Origin: Tipula vernalis
Lineage: Eukaryota; Arthropoda; Insecta; Diptera; Tipulidae
Assembly: GCA_958295665.1 (NCBI GenBank)
Contig: OY282560.1
Span: 20,853,653-20,917,652, forward strand
Reading direction: 5' to 3'
Length of the DNA stretch: 64,000 bases
The position numbers were made by a program, and so were the translations under genes. Below the pieces are notes generated by a model. The model saw only the letters and a program-made list of their open reading frames with translations. It had not been told where the DNA came from and made no database searches. Of this stretch, positions 11,342-24,201 are shown piece after piece (position 1 is the stretch's first letter; the number at the start of each line of letters is the position of its first letter).

Positions 11342-13940
11342 AAAAAGAATTGATTATCTTATGTTATAAACAACCTGATAAAACATACAAGAGCCCTTAT
11401 TTATAAAAAAAAATCCTAATTTCCTTAAGAATTATTTTCCCACTTTTAAATTTGCAGTAGGTAGATTTTAAATTTTTTGCAATTTTCATTTAACATGAAG
11501 TAGATTACTCGCATTATACATACACCAACATCATAATTTCAAATGGCTTGGTACATATAAAATGATTGAGTTCTTACAAAAAAAAAAAACCGAAGAAAAT
11601 TGAGCAAAATAAATAAAATTACATACTTCCAAACATACTTCCAAACATACTTACATACATGTATGTGAATTAATAATAAATCATCAACTACTCGTATGTG
11701 TGCGATGAACCTTACGCACAGTAAACTCAAAAACTCCTTCATGTCTAAAATTAAATTTATAATTCTAAATCAAAAAAAATAAAAAAGAAAATTTATTTAT
11801 TCTTTTCGTATTTTCCTTTTTCATATCATCATCATGACGGTAAATTTTTTTTTTTTTTTTGTTGTGTTCGTCCTATATAATTTTCCTCCTCTTCTTCGTC
11901 TTCCCATCTTCATACACAGACACACACACACAGACTGATATACTTTAAGATAATCTAATTTTCATCCCCCAAATGAAAGAATATTTTGTATTTTTGTTGC
12001 TGACACCCACCCCCCAAAAACCAAAAAAACAAAAAAAAATTCTTTGTAGATTTTTTTATATTTTTATCTCTGTTTAAAGAAAACAAAAATTGGTCTTAAT
12101 GCAGCAATTTCTTTACGGTTGTGGGGGTTCACTTGAACATAAAAATTATTTATCATTATTATTATTTTGGATAGCAAAAAAAAAACGAAATATTTTTGTT
12201 TGCCCCAAAGCAAAGAAAAAAAAAACGGAAAATCTTAAGCGTTTTTATGTTGTGCTCCGGTATAAACTCGTACGTAAATGTAAGTACCAAAATGATGAAA
12301 ATCTAGCCAATAAAGAAACATAATTAAAAAAAATATTCGTTTCAAAGTGTATTTTGTATTACATATTTCGAAAGTATAAAGAAGGGAAAATCCTTCGTAT
12401 ATCAGAAAATCGCTATTTTATGTTATCCTTGTGTTGAAATTGAAGATTTATCGATTTATCCTCAAGTTATAGAAAAATCAAATTCTCATTTATTTTGAAT
12501 TTATTGGAAAATTTTTATTACTATATACGGATATCATAACACAAAAAATGTTTTTTTTTTGGTTTTGTTTCGTTTGGTTTATATGGTTTGGGTTGAACTA
12601 TACGATAACATAGAGAGAGCTTTAACTTCAAAATGTATAAATTGCTTCCAGCACTTTGACACGCGAACAAATTTTGTCTTCTGAATTATTGATGTTATAT
12701 TGGTTCAATAAAATATTTGTTGGTTAAATTTGTTTGTGTACGAATAACCCAAAATAGGAAGAATCTTGGATTCAAAAAATATTAGGAATCTGAATAAAAA
12801 AAATTCTAAGAACCAAAAATAATACCAATAATGTAGATTATCCAAAGAGGATGATGGAATTTAATCATCTAATAATCTTATTCTTGACAAAGTAAAATTA
12901 AAGTTAGTATTTATAAATTAAAGTTTGAAATTTGCTATTCATATTTAAATTTTACCTCACTAAATTAAAAAATTACATAAGAAATGTTTTCTAAATGAAA
13001 TTAATAATTTAATTGAAACTGTCCTCGAATAGTTGAACTGCACTAAATGTGATATTATCAATAGTTTTGTGATATCAAAAGATACTGATCATATTGAATT
13101 TATTGATCTGATAAGATCTGAACCAAATTAAATTTTAATTTCAGTTTCAACTTAATTAAAAGTTTATAATTTTATAATTAAGTATTAATTAAATTAAAAA
13201 CAATTGATTAATATATTTATTTTATTAATTAATTTTTATGAAATTTTTTATTTATGTTTAAGTAAAGAAAAATATTAGTTTTGAGGTATTTTATAATATA
13301 TAGCATGGAAAAAAGCTTTAATTCCGTTGGAAATAAGTTCGCAAAGAAAGATCTATAAATGTCACATTTAAAAGTGTACGAAGTACCGTTGAGAATGTGT
13401 ACGAAATACCGTTGACAAATCGTTTAAAATTAAAATGGAAAAATGTATGAATTTATGTACTTTAGAAAACAGTATGAAAAAAATAGCAATTTCATACGAA
13501 ATTCCATCTTAATTCCAATTTGACTTTTTTCTCACTCTCATCCACATACACTAATACATCCAAAGGACACCGGAATTTTTCTGACAGCTTTCTTTGGCTA
13601 ACCGTACACTTTTCCGTGTACTTTTCTTGTTAATTTCCATAGTAACATTAAGTTTATCGTACGAAAATGTATACAGAATTCCGTGTGAATGGAGTAAGGA
13701 CTAGAATGGCATCAGTAACTTCCCTGAATTATTCGTCAATATTTTCACTTACTTACATTTTTTACATATACCAATAAATTTGAACAGTTGAAAATTCTAT
13801 GTAATTAGTTGAATTGTTTGAGTATAAAAATTTATAGAGACATATATGTATACACATACCAAGCAAAAATCATCATACTACACAAAATCAATAAATACGT
13901 ATGTAGTTTAAAATAATATATTGTAATATAATATGGCGTG
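11342..13940. other. AT-rich intergenic or intronic DNA with simple repeats
   Basis: No gene recognised. Includes short simple repeats: a tetranucleotide-like CATACTTCCAAA run (11620-11660), a short CA run (11918-11935) and several A or T tracts. A pair of similar TGTACGAARTACCGTTGA strings lies at 13375-13420 without further structure. Confidence 0.5.
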
Positions 13941-13947
13941 AGCTTAC

Positions 13948-14400
13948 CTGTGTCTAACGATAGGAATACCGTTAGTTAATTCTTGAACAAGATTAATCTT
14001 GTAACTTGTTCAATCATCATTCAAACACACTATAAAAATTAAAACAGTAATTATTTTACATGGAAACTTTAGAAGTTGCACTAAACACTTTTATTAAAAC
14101 ACTCAAACTTCACATGACCCGATATGAATTAAATTTTCTTTTTTTATAACAAACTATACACAAATAACACTACCGACGTTTTAAAACTAATCCACTTTCA
14201 TTATATACCAACACTTTTTTTTTTTTTTAGTATTATTAACTTATTTCATACAAAATATATTTTAAAGCACTTTACACCAAACTAATTAATAAACTAAAAT
14301 AAAATAAAATAAATTCAATTAAAATTCAATTCTCAAAGAAGACAACAAAAAACACGTCCTTCTTCTTCGAGCTTGAACGACCGACCGTTAATACAACCAT
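13948..14400 (-). other. possible host 5' exon/promoter on minus strand (weak)
   Basis: On the minus strand a strong splice-donor string (AGACACAG|GTAAGC) lies at about 13948. Upstream is an AT-rich leader without long frames, and near 14370-14400 a more GC-rich ACGGTCGGTCGTTCAAGCTC that looks like a fly core-promoter or leader segment. No coding sequence is seen. A non-coding first exon is one reading, chance is the other. Confidence 0.25.
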
Positions 14401-15299
14401 AGTTCTATACTTTTATTATTAAAATTTGTTTTCTAAAATAACGGATTGTCTTAATAAAATTTATACAGTTAACTTGCGTACGCAATACTAAATTTGACTC
14501 TTCAAAAAATTGATAAGGGCCTTTAAAGAGTACTGTAGAAAATATTCAATAAAATCATTACCGATATTTTCAATTTATGAAATTGCTGAGGTACAAAGAT
14601 ATGTTTGACTAGCCCACTGTTATTTTATTAATTAATATAAAGTTTTGTACAGATACACAGGAGTCCCCTACTAACGTAGGGGTTACTAAGTCGTAACGTC
14701 AGCCGTTACCTAATCCCACTATCGAAGAAACCGATCGCAGAATTCATTAGAACTTCATGAATCGGCCTGACCGAACAGATATTATCGTTATCTAATTCCA
14801 CCTTCTAGCTGTGTTTAGTATTACTCCAAAATTAAGTGCGCAATGAAATATGGGGTTGGTGCAATCCAGGCCAAATTTGAGAGTGTAGAACTCATTAAAC
14901 TTTATGAAGCGACGTAATTGTATATTAAAATCGCCTAAATGTTCGCAATTTAGTAATACATTCGCATTTTTTTGTATTTTGAAAGATTTAGTATAAACTT
15001 CACATACATATACAACTTAATATGAAAAGACCTGCTTAGCGCATAACTCACGAGCTGGAGCATAAATGTGAAAAAACTACAGAATATCAGCACTATCAAT
15101 TTTTAATATTAAGCCTGGTCAGGTGGCATAGGTACTATTTTACAATACATTTTACGTTTTTGAATTGCAATAACTTTTCTTGTAGAAGCAGTAGCGAGTG
15201 ATTCTTTGGCGAGGTTTATACATTTTTGGTCTAGATCATCTTATTCATGAAAAAAACACCACCCTCCACGGAGATAGGGAGTCGAATTTTTTACATCAT
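14401..15299. other. non-coding; part may be 3' tail of the minus-strand LINE
   Basis: The 14640-14820 part is less AT-rich, with a short inverted string (CCCCTACTAACGTAGGGG at 14665-14682). Being downstream of the minus-strand RT at 15300-15900, it may be that element's 3' untranslated region. No other feature seen. Confidence 0.35.
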
Positions 15300-15903
15300 A
15301 ACAGGTACAATTAACGTTGTAAAATTATGCCGCCAGATGAGAGCTAGAATAGAGAGCCGTTCAATATTTAACAACTTACACCTACCACGATACACGGGAA
15401 GAATGTAAACAGTAACATTAATGTCTCTAGGAAGTCTCCAAAGGTCAAAACATTAAAAAATGCTTCTGAACTCTTCCAATACGATCTGAATAATTAATAT
15501 AAAACGGGTTCCATATGATTCAAGGTGAGAACGCACAAAATATATAATGTTTTGAAAATAGGGGGATCCTGGAAATCTTTAGCAAACTTTTTTACAAAAC
15601 CCCAGCATCGAGTTAGCCTTTGAAATGAAACCGTTCACGTGTTTATGAGACGGCAAGTTCGGAGTAAATGTAATACCCAAATATTTAATTGACATAACCT
15701 ATCTCTACAACATTGCCATCAAGGCGAAAACCAGATTAGAGACTACATACTTCTTGGTGACCAAAACACGTTACCTTCCACTTAGAAAAATTTAACTTCT
15801 GATCACACCAAGAGGTGAGACGACATCAAGAGGTCAGATTTCAGCCTTAAAAATTTTGCTGTCATTAGAATAAATTAGTATATTGGAATATTTCCTTCGA
15901 TCA
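15300..15903 (-). pseudogene. non-LTR retrotransposon RT, C-terminal part
   Basis: On the minus strand the catalytic box region reads IYSNDSKIFKAEI (YADD degraded to YSND, near 15865-15900). It is followed by LNFSKWKVTCFGH, then MSIKYLGITFTPNLPSHKHV and SKANSMLGFCKK, then a tail segment with VYRGRCKLLNIERL. This is the palm end, thumb and C-terminal region of a CR1/Jockey-type RT. Several frameshifts separate the blocks. The upstream RT is cut off where the minisatellite block starts at 15904, so that block inserted into or replaced the element. Confidence 0.7.
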
Positions 15904-16718
15904 TAAATGACCAAAAATGTTGTTGGTCCAAAAAAGCAAAAAATGAAGTGTTAGTCCGTTCGTTTGGATGTCTGGATGCCAGGATACTCATGGTATCTCG
16001 GGAACGGCATAACCAATTTAGGAAGTTTTTCAGACTTAAATTGGAGTTAAGTTGGGATTGAGTTGAGTAGGAGTCAGAGATTAGGTAGGGATGCGTTGGT
16101 GGGTTGGTTATCTGGGGTTGCGTTGAGGGTTGGTTTGGAAGTTAGCTTGAAATGACTTGAGTTAATTCATGTACAAATTACGTTGAGTTTTGGGTTAAGT
16201 TAAGGGTTGAGTTGAGGTTTTAAATTGATTGAGCTTTGGTTTGAGTTGAACAGTTAGGGTTTGGGTTTAGTGAGGGGTTCAGCTGTGGATTTATTTGGGA
16301 AGAGTTGTGGGTTGAATTGGATATTAGGTTGAGTTGCGTTCATGTACATTTGTATTTTTTCGGACCATCCTCATTTGGGGATTGAGTAGGGCGTTGAGTT
16401 GAGGACTGAATTTATGGTCGAGTTGGGATTCATTCAGCGGTTCAGTTGGGGATTTATTTGGGGGTTTAGTTGAGATTTGAGTTGGAAGTGAGGGATTGAG
16501 TCGGGCATTTAGTTGAGGGTTGAGTTGTTTTCGAGTGGTGAGGTAGAGTTGAGTTCATCAAAATGTGTTTATTTACGGTTTGAGTTAAACGTTGAGTTTG
16601 CGGTTGAGTTGAGAGATGCGCCGAGATTGAGTTAAAGATTAAACTATGGTTTATCTACGGTTGAGTTGAGGGTTGGATTGAGGATTGAGCTGAGGTTTAG
16701 TTATGGTGGACTAGCGAC
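15904..16718. repeat. GAGTTG-type minisatellite block A, left part with conserved head
   Basis: A head sequence (AAATGACCAAAAATGTTGTTG at 15904-15924, then a GTCCGT and GGATGTCTG block) is shared with block B at 53830. It is followed by about 680 bp of degenerate tandem units around TTGAGTTGAGG with G-rich + strand. Units are 10-12 bp and diverged. The array is split at 16719 by a TIR element and continues at 18587. Confidence 0.75.
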
Positions 16719-16720
16719 TA

Positions 16721-18584
16721 CTATCTTCCACCGTAAAAAACGCCTAGGCGCTTTAAACGAATAGAGCGCCTACTGGGCGTTTCATTCAAATAATAATACC
16801 CCCAGAGCGTTTTATTCAAGTTAAATGACTTAAGTTATCAAAATACAATTGTTTTCGAAATTTGAACAATTTGTCGTAATACTGTGAGGAATTTTCAGAG
16901 TAAGACTCGAAAAAATAAATGTCAAAATCAATCGAATATTCATATTTTCTAAAGTACGTAAATCTAATTTGCGATCGAATGGAGGATTATATTTAAACCT
17001 GAATTTCTGAGATTTTATTAATATTTCCAAATTTCTGTAAAATTCGTGAGTCGATTTCTTAAATTTTTAACCTGTAAAGTAATGAAAGGTTAATCTTGGT
17101 TGTGTAATGAAACGTGAAGTTTCGAACCAATTCAAATTTAGTTCTTGTTAAAATACAAGAATTTAATATTTTTCAAGGCATTTGGCCAAAAATCTGTATT
17201 TTTTTATTAGCAGTACTCTGTAAAGAAAATATCTAATTTTAAGTTTAAATGCCGAGTGAATTTGACCTAAGTAGAATCATCGTTTTTTACATGGTTGGAA
17301 GGAAGAATGATGATGATGTGGAAGAATTATGGACCTACTGAATTTTCTTACTATACCTATGTAAAAGAATAATTTTTTCTTAGAGTTCTCGTATAACTCT
17401 TTTTCAGAACTATTTTTTAACGGCTTAAGAAACTTTCATCATCAAACATAAAGCATTAATAGAGCTGCTTACAACAAGCGGTCTTGAGTTCGATTCTAGC
17501 CACAGACCAACATTGTCCATATCCATGCATCGACAAACATGAAAAAAAAAACGTTTTTGAGTACACAATCGTTCGTTGGGCTGACCAGCTACTACATTCA
17601 ACAAAACGTTATAATTACGGTTCGAAAGGTACCAGTTGAGTTGCGATAAGGTCGATTCCGGCTTCTAAACCATAGATTTTTTTTAAAAGTATTTAGAATT
17701 TTAATCTCGACTGCAGACAAGTTAGAAGCTTACCAACAAAAAGCAAATAACATATTGAAACGTTCTCTTCGTTATTGCAGTTCGCAGGCTTACAGGTACA
17801 AATTTTTAACGTAATAGCTTAGATATTCTTTACTGTAAGTAAAACGTTTTTACTCGGCTCTTTATAAAATTCTAAATTTCTCCAACGCAAAAGTTCGGTT
17901 GGCAAAATCCTAAATTCGGTTTATTTAATCACGAAGTTTCAAAACAATTTTACGGTCAATGTCAAAATCGGTCCACAGAACACTCATTTAATTTTTCGTG
18001 GAATGGATTAGAGAACTGACCTCTCTCTACTCCTACAAGTTGATAACGGAAGCAGCTAGGAATGGCAATTAGCTACTGTAATTTATATTTAACGCAATGT
18101 GTTATCCATTACATTTTGTGTCCCCAATAGACAAATAATAATTAGAATGCTTTTATTATTTATATATTAGTGGACCATGTGCTCTATCGGACAAAAAAAG
18201 CTTTGTAACCAGATCTGAAAAAAATAATCACAGTTACATTTGATCATTCTCTGAAATATTATATGAATCTTTACTTTCGGGCGGTAGGTATCGCATTTCC
18301 AAATTTTCCAATCGTCAAATTCGTTTTTTTCGAGTTGCTTGAAGGGTACCTTTCTATAAAACATGAAATTTTGGCGCGTATATTTACCTTATATTCCTCT
18401 TTGTTTTACGAAAATAACATAATATTTACATTGAAAAATTTATTGTTATTTTCTTAGTGGTATTCGAATTTTCAAATACAGCGCTTAGGCGTTTTATTTG
18501 ATTTTTTTCCTTCATTTTCAAAATGTTCGTATTTTCAGCTACTCCCGAATAAAGCGCTTAGGCGTTTTTTACGGAGGAAGACAG
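16721..18584. mobile_element. 1.86-kb TIR transposon, TA-flanked, inserted in the minisatellite
   Basis: Ends are inverted repeats of about 35 bp (CTATCTTCCACCGTAAAAAA at the left, and the reverse complement of the CTGTCTTCCTCCG variant at the right), each followed inward by ACGCCTARGCGCTTTA. TA lies outside both ends (16719-16720 and 18585-18586). Sub-terminal copies of the GCGCYTAGGCGTTT motif occur at 16780-16815 and 18480-18500. Minisatellite sequence continues on both sides. The interior has only short unassigned frames, so the element is non-autonomous or fully decayed. Tc1/mariner-type TA target is the simplest class. Confidence 0.78.
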
Positions 18585-18586
18585 TA

Positions 18587-18765
18587 GGGTTTGAGTTGCA
18601 GTTGAGTTGGATTTGAGTGAGAGGTTATGGATTAATGTGAAATCGAGTTGCGGGTTTAGTGGAAGGTTAGATTGAGTTGATTTCAGTTGAGTTCATCATT
18701 GAGTTGGTTTTTTGGTTGAGTTGTGTTTTGGGTTAGTTGAGTTAATTTTCAGGACCGAACTTCTG
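18587..18765. repeat. GAGTTG minisatellite block A, right part
   Basis: The same degenerate GAGTTG units as 16030-16718 resume directly after the TIR element. The block ends with GTTGAGTTAATTTTCAGGAC, an end also seen at 58730-58752. Confidence 0.7.
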
Positions 18766-19403
18766 ATTACCTAGTAAAGTTTCAGCCCTTTACATTTTTA
18801 ACGTTACTTTGGAGAAATTCTGCTTAAATATGAATAAAAGAGAAATCATCCACTTTCTAGAGATATAGAGAAGCCCTGGAAGATGAGCGGGATGTCAATA
18901 TTTATTAATGGAACTGAAAAACTTCCACGGTTTCCACGGAAGTTCCACGGTTTTTGATGGTTTCCAACTCAACCGCCAAGTTACAAATGACCGGATATTG
19001 TGACCCCTTTGGTGGTGCGAATATTCATTAAAAAAGGGTTTTATTGACTTTGGAAAAACTTCCAAAGATATAATTTATTATGTCAAGGGAATCACCTCAC
19101 ATCACGAGGCTCCATCATATTGAGGAAAAATGGTCAAATAAAAAAGAAGTACAAACAGCTAATTTAAAAGGATCAGCTATCATTAATATTCGTTTCTTAT
19201 GCAGAATTTAAATAAAAACTTGCTGATAAAATATCTACGATGGCATAAACGTCGATGGTACCGGTTAAAATTCCAACCAAATATTCACCTGACGAGATTC
19301 CCAGTGGTACGAATCACTTGGTATCGAACAGTTTTTAGTAAATACAGGGTGTTGCCGAACTGCAAACTTAATTGAACAATTTTGAAAATGCCCATTTGTG
19401 ATA
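18766..19403. other. non-coding, no feature recognised
   Basis: Nothing supportable seen. A short local repeat CTTCCACGG occurs near 18920-18950. Confidence 0.5.
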
Positions 19404-20580
19404 CTGTTAAAGTTAGCCGAAAGTTTCCAGCCGAAAGTGAAAAGTCGATAATGTAGATTGTGTTAGCCCAAGTAAAACAATGGTAATGCAGATTGTCTCA
19501 TCCCAGTCGGAAGTAAAAAAAAGTCGATAATGTAGATTATGATATAACATTCCAGCCGAAAATAAAAAATTTAGTAGTTATCAGCCGAAAGTAAATAGGA
19601 TACATAGACTTAAATAAAAATTTTTGTAAATAAATTTATGTGTAAAACTTTGCTTCGTAGAAAATATCGGAAAATCAGAAGAATATACAAAATTGGAATA
19701 AAATCAGTTTCTAGAGTATATGTATATCTGAAGCTTAATCGTTTTTATGTGATTTGTCAATAGCTATTGAATGAAAAAATTCAGTTCAAGTTTCCCGTGG
19801 AAAATCTCGGAAAATTCAATTTTCCAAAATCTTAAATCCCGAGATTTCCCACGGGAAACTTGAAATGAATTTTTTTCCTGCGATAGCTATTGACAAACCA
19901 CATCAATGCAATCCATATCCAGACATAACACTCTAGAGGCTGATTTTATACAAATTTTCTAATAATTTTTGGAAAATCGAATTTTCCGAGATTTCCCACG
20001 GGAAACTTGAGCTATTGAGTAATCACATCAATTGAATTCATCTCCAGACATAACACTCTAGAGACTGATTTTATACCAATTTTGTAATAATTTTTGTAAA
20101 ATCGAATTTTCCAAGATTTCCCACGGGAAACTTGAGCTATTGACAAATCACATCAATGCAATCCATATCCAGACATAACACTCTAGAGGCTGATTTATTT
20201 TCGCTAGAATGTCAATTGCTGCGTTCCATTTGACGTGGCAAATTACAAATAAGTACTTGGATGTAGATGGTAAATGGAACGCAGAAAATTAGTTGCGAAA
20301 ATAAAATTTAATTTAAAAAAATTTACGTGCAACATGGAAAGTTGGAAAATTAATTAATAATTTACAAACTGATCAGCTGTTTCTTACCGATTATTTGTAC
20401 TAAATATTCTGGTAGTCGCCATAAATTTAAAAAGCAAACTATAAAATTTAGCAAGTGTAGCTGCGTGCAGTCAGAAGTACTTGTGTGTATTTTGCCACGT
20501 TAAATGGAACGCAGCAAATAACATAATCATCATTATCGACTTTTCACTTTCGGCTGGAAACTTTCGGCTAACTTTAACAG
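19404..20580. mobile_element. foldback element with 147-bp satellite arms, complete copy
   Basis: The termini are perfect inverted repeats of about 45 bp (left CTGTTAAAGTTAGCCGAAAG..., right its complement ending at 20580). Inside are units of a 147-bp satellite recognisable by the palindrome-like core TTTCCCGTGGGAAATC. One forward unit lies near 19740-19830 and three inverted units near 19840-20200, so the arms face each other. No transposase frame. Direct target duplication was not found. The structure resembles foldback/Galileo-type elements whose TIRs are built from tandem repeats. A separate MITE sits near its right end. A longer relative is at 32520-34648. Confidence 0.75.
20216..20517. 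mobile_element. 302-bp MITE nested in the foldback element
   Basis: Inverted ends TTGCTGCGTTCCATTT (20216) and its complement AAATGGAACGCAGCAA (to 20517), with further pairing of GACGTGGCAAA against TTTGCCACGT. A third internal copy of AAATGGAACGCAG lies at 20272-20284. No coding capacity. Confidence 0.72.
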
Positions 20581-20691
20581 GGTCATTTTAGGATGAATTA
20601 AATTTCATTAAAATCATTAAATTATTCGAATTGGACAACTCTGTATTAAACAATCGATAAATATGATTAATTAAAAGACAAATTGACATCA

Positions 20692-20746
20692 AAAAATGTG
20701 TCTTCGCTAAATGCGCATTTTCGATTTCGGACGCACCCAGTTTCAT
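20692..20746 (+). repeat. short dispersed repeat (TGTCTTCGCTAAATnC family)
   Basis: About 50 bp (AATGTGTCTTCGCTAAAT ... TTTCGGACGCACCC) recur in inverse orientation at 51482-51536. Extent and class are unknown. Confidence 0.5.
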
Positions 20747-22909
20747 AAAATTAAAGATTTTCGTAAAATTAAACCTAAGCGTACTATTCGAATGAATGGG
20801 CGATAGCGGCAGAGTACTATTATACGAAAAATGCTCACATGGAAAATTGCAAGGAGGAAAGGAAACTCAAGCCTTTATAAATCATTGGATCTTTGGAAAA
20901 GAAATTCGTCATATTTTGTTTTAAAGATTTTTATTTGAAGTCGCACATCGTCAACCTTGCAGACACCGTCCAAATAGATCTTCCTTATCGCTTCTTCCGA
21001 TAGTCACACAACAAATCTTAAAACTAATTCGCAACAAAAAAAAAAAATTGTGTGCGCATTTTTCTTGTAAGCTTTTTTCCGGTCAAGCTCATGGCAAAAC
21101 CGACAACGACAATGGATATACAAACCTCTTACGGCACATTGGAGAATAAATACCTTAATTATTCCGAAATTAAACTCATATATGCCTTAATTAATTAATT
21201 ATAAACTAAAAAATGTTTAATTAAATTATAACCCCTTTCTTCATTTAATTATAGTTAACAACAAAAACAACCACAACAACAAAAAATAGTCAAAATAAAT
21301 TCGAAAATAATTTCAAATGTGTTAAATCTAAAATAATTTATTAGTTTTAGTTTTCAATTAAAATAAAAATTAAATAATGGATTGCCTGCCTATAATAAAA
21401 TCTTTTTTCTTTTCTTCTTTTCAAAACAGGTTGACTACCAGGTTTTAATATACATGCACACATGGAGAAGAAAATTTATATGGCTTTAGAATGGTAAATA
21501 TACATTTTCATTTCTAAAAAAAAATTGGTGGGAAATTTGGAAAAGAGGGAAAAACAAAATACAGTCGAATTCTTCATTATTAAAGTAAATGTACGGGATG
21601 GAAAGAGACCAAGAGTATACAGTCATAAAATTAAAGTGTTATGATTTATCTAACATCTGTTATATAATTTGTCACAGAATATTTTTGTGTTAATAAATTT
21701 ATTTTTATTTTGAATTAATATTGTATATGAATGTTGTTGGGTTCTCTTAAAGAACGTTTTCTTTTGATTTTGTAGAAATTAAGATGAAATCCAAGTCATA
21801 ACATCTTCTTTTATTGTTTTTGTTCTTTTTTTATATAGTGTTTGTTTAAAAATAATATCATGTTTTGTTAGGATCACCCAGATATTGAGGGTAGAATTTA
21901 TTTGTTTGAATTTTAATGAAGGTCGAATTGAGATATATGGGATAGTGTTTCCTCATGTATCCATATATATGTATGTATATATTGTACTTTACATTTTATT
22001 TTTGAAAATTCGGTTTTCTTTTACGTATTTCTACCCAACAAAATGTTCTTCAATATTGCAAATACTAAAAATGTGGTTGGGTTTTGAGTTTAAAAGGACA
22101 TTAAAGATTTTTAAGTTATGGCTGCTTCATTTAGACTTTGCTGGTGGGTTTATTGATACATCAAAATATTATAAGAAAACAGATTCGATTAGGAGCTATT
22201 TTGGATACATTAACAATTATTTTAATTAAACTAAACTATTTGTTGGAAGTTTTGGTACATGTAGTTCTTTAAACTAAATAGATCTAACATTAATAATTGA
22301 ATCACCTGTGGTTCCCGGAAATTTCAGTCTTTTGGATTGTCATGCACAGGGTCCTTCAAGTATTCGGTTCGGTGTAGATTTTCCTGAAAATTTGTTTAAC
22401 ACAATTCTTCATCTGTCAATAGAAGCGAGGTATCGTTCGGAATTGAATGTAACTCCCAAAAACCATTTAAATGTGGAATCGATGTTTGTTCATTTCGACA
22501 TCCGGGCGTCATTCGGGCCTGTATCAATCTAAAGCTGTATTTCTTAGAACCGTTTCGGTTTGATTACACTTAATCTGCCCGTTGACTAATGAGTCCAGTT
22601 GAAGGATCTCTACTTTAATGGTAACAATCGCTTTCGTAATTCACTAGTCATTATAGAAATCGGACGTGCTTTATTTTAGTGCTGTAGAAAAATAATTTTA
22701 TATCTCTAAATTTTAAACAAAAAATAATCTTAATTATTAATTTAAATTATAGTTATAATTATCATCCTCGGTCGCAGTATACAGTATATAAAATGAAAAA
22801 TTTAATATAAAAACCTGAAAATGGGTGTATAGACTGTTTTAGCTGCGGAAAACCAGTAACCAGTATTCCACCCGGTTGTGTCGTCCTTATGCGAAATTCG
22901 TTTACAACA
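20747..22909. other. AT-rich non-coding DNA
   Basis: Open frames at 21885-22229 and 22308-22532 show no family features and have AT-driven composition. The less AT-rich part 22300-22640 flanks the gypsy remnant and may belong to its 3' end, but no LTR could be demonstrated. Confidence 0.45.
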
Positions 22910-23734
22910 TCAGCTGCCAATCAATTGAAGACTTTTAGAGAAATTAGCGCAAAATTTTCTATAATAGCCGACATGTCCAAGAAACGATTTAACTTCACGA
23001 GCTGTTTTCGACGTTGGATAAAATTTCACTGCGTCGAGCTTTGGAGGATCTGGCTTAATGCCTGATTCAATTGTTAAATGACCCAAGTAGTAATTCTCTT
23101 TGCATAAAAATTGACATTTTGCGGGCTTAACTTTTAAATTATAATTTCTAAGATTTGTGAATATTTCGGTTAAATTTTGATTATGATCAAATAGTTTTTT
23201 TACCATATATCACAACATCGTCGAGATATACCAAACATTTTAACCCATTAAGGCCACATAAGAAATTATTCATCATACTCTGAAACGTACTCGGCGCATT
23301 ACGAAGTCCCGTACTCATGCGAGTAAACCGGTAATGTCCGGTGTCTGTACTAAATGCTGTCTTTTCATGATCTTCTGGAGCAATGGGGACTTGGTGATAA
23401 CCATGCGCCACTTTTTCTCTTTACTTGTTGATTTTTTGGGTACGCAGAGTAATGGAAAATTCCATGGCGATTTAGAATCTTCGATAATACCATCTGATTT
23501 CTTGTCAGATATCTGTTTGTTAACCTTGTGTTTTACTGCTTCTGGTAATCGATAGGGTTTACGAAAAATTGGGGTAGAATTTGGGAATGTATTTATTTGA
23601 TGACTGGTTGCACTAGTGACAAACAATTTGTCACCATCAAGAAGAAATACATCATTAAATGTACGATAAATTGATAAAATGGATTCATATTCATCATTAC
23701 TTAAATGATTGCCATTAATTTTCGATTTCAACAA
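22910..23734 (-). pseudogene. Ty3/gypsy pol remnant (RT)
   Basis: Three minus-strand blocks read in order. 23734-23415: RT N-terminus with PYRLPEAVKHKV, SPWNFPLLCVPKKS and KKWRMV. 23411-23187: AHGYHQVPIAPEDHEKTAFS, then the palm catalytic box CLVYLDDVVIYG. 23206-22910: the thumb with CQFLCKENYYLGH and SFLGHVGYYRKF. Between the first and second blocks about 40 codons are deleted, removing the DFRKLN and first catalytic Asp segment, and the frame shifts. RNase H and integrase are absent. The lineage matches the longer plus-strand gypsy at 58.8-63.2 kb (same NDEYESILSIYRTFNDVF-type N-terminal region and YLDD box). Old, inactive copy of an errantivirus-like retrotransposon. Confidence 0.88.
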
Positions 23735-23961
23735 TGCTAGCCGGTTCTGTATATTAGGGCTAGTGGAATTTAAAGAAAAAACATGAAATTCATCTAAGGA
23801 GTATGTTTCAATATTTAAATTGGGATATATTTAAATTTTTGGTGTCTTTAATTGATTCAATATCTGGTTCTGAAAGACAAGCCTTATTTAATTGATAGAG
23901 CAATTTTTCAACTCTATTTCTAATTGAATAGATTCTAAGGAACGTTTTGAAGAAAATTGAA
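23735..23961 (-). pseudogene. gypsy gag-pol junction remnant
   Basis: Minus-strand frames here (KLLYQLNKACLSEPDI, later ETYSLDEFHVFSLNS) lead into the RT N-terminus with stops between them. No protease DTGA motif is present, so the protease region has been lost. Confidence 0.5.
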
Positions 23962-24201
23962 TTATAAAGTTATAAGTGCCGCTCTGAGATTTTTCCAATC
24001 TTTAAATTCTCCATATTTAACTATTTCATGAGCTTCCCTTAAAAGCTTGACTTTGAGTAAATTCAAAAGTTCTTTTTTTGCCGTATTTTTCAAAGGGTCG
24101 TGAACCATGTCAATAGAAGAGAGAAATCTATTGAGATTTTCGGAAGTTCAGTCAAATTCTGGAATAATTTTTAATGCTAAATTTACATCTAACTCGACCA
24201 T
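23962..24201 (-). pseudogene. gypsy gag remnant
   Basis: An 80-codon minus-strand frame starting MVELDVNLALKIIPEF and containing SENLNRFLSSIDMV, LLNLLKVKLLREAHEIV and FKDWKNLRAAL resembles the capsid region of gypsy-type Gag. One in-frame stop follows IIPEFD. No zinc knuckle remains. It lies upstream of the RT remnant on the same strand, as expected. Confidence 0.6.

Noticed and set aside
17460..17520. tRNA-like B-box string (GAGTTCGATTCTAGCC)
   Set aside because: No A box or acceptor stem at the right distance; isolated similarity inside a TIR element.
21885..22229. 114-codon plus-strand open frame
   Set aside because: AT-driven Phe/Ile/Tyr/Leu composition with no family features.
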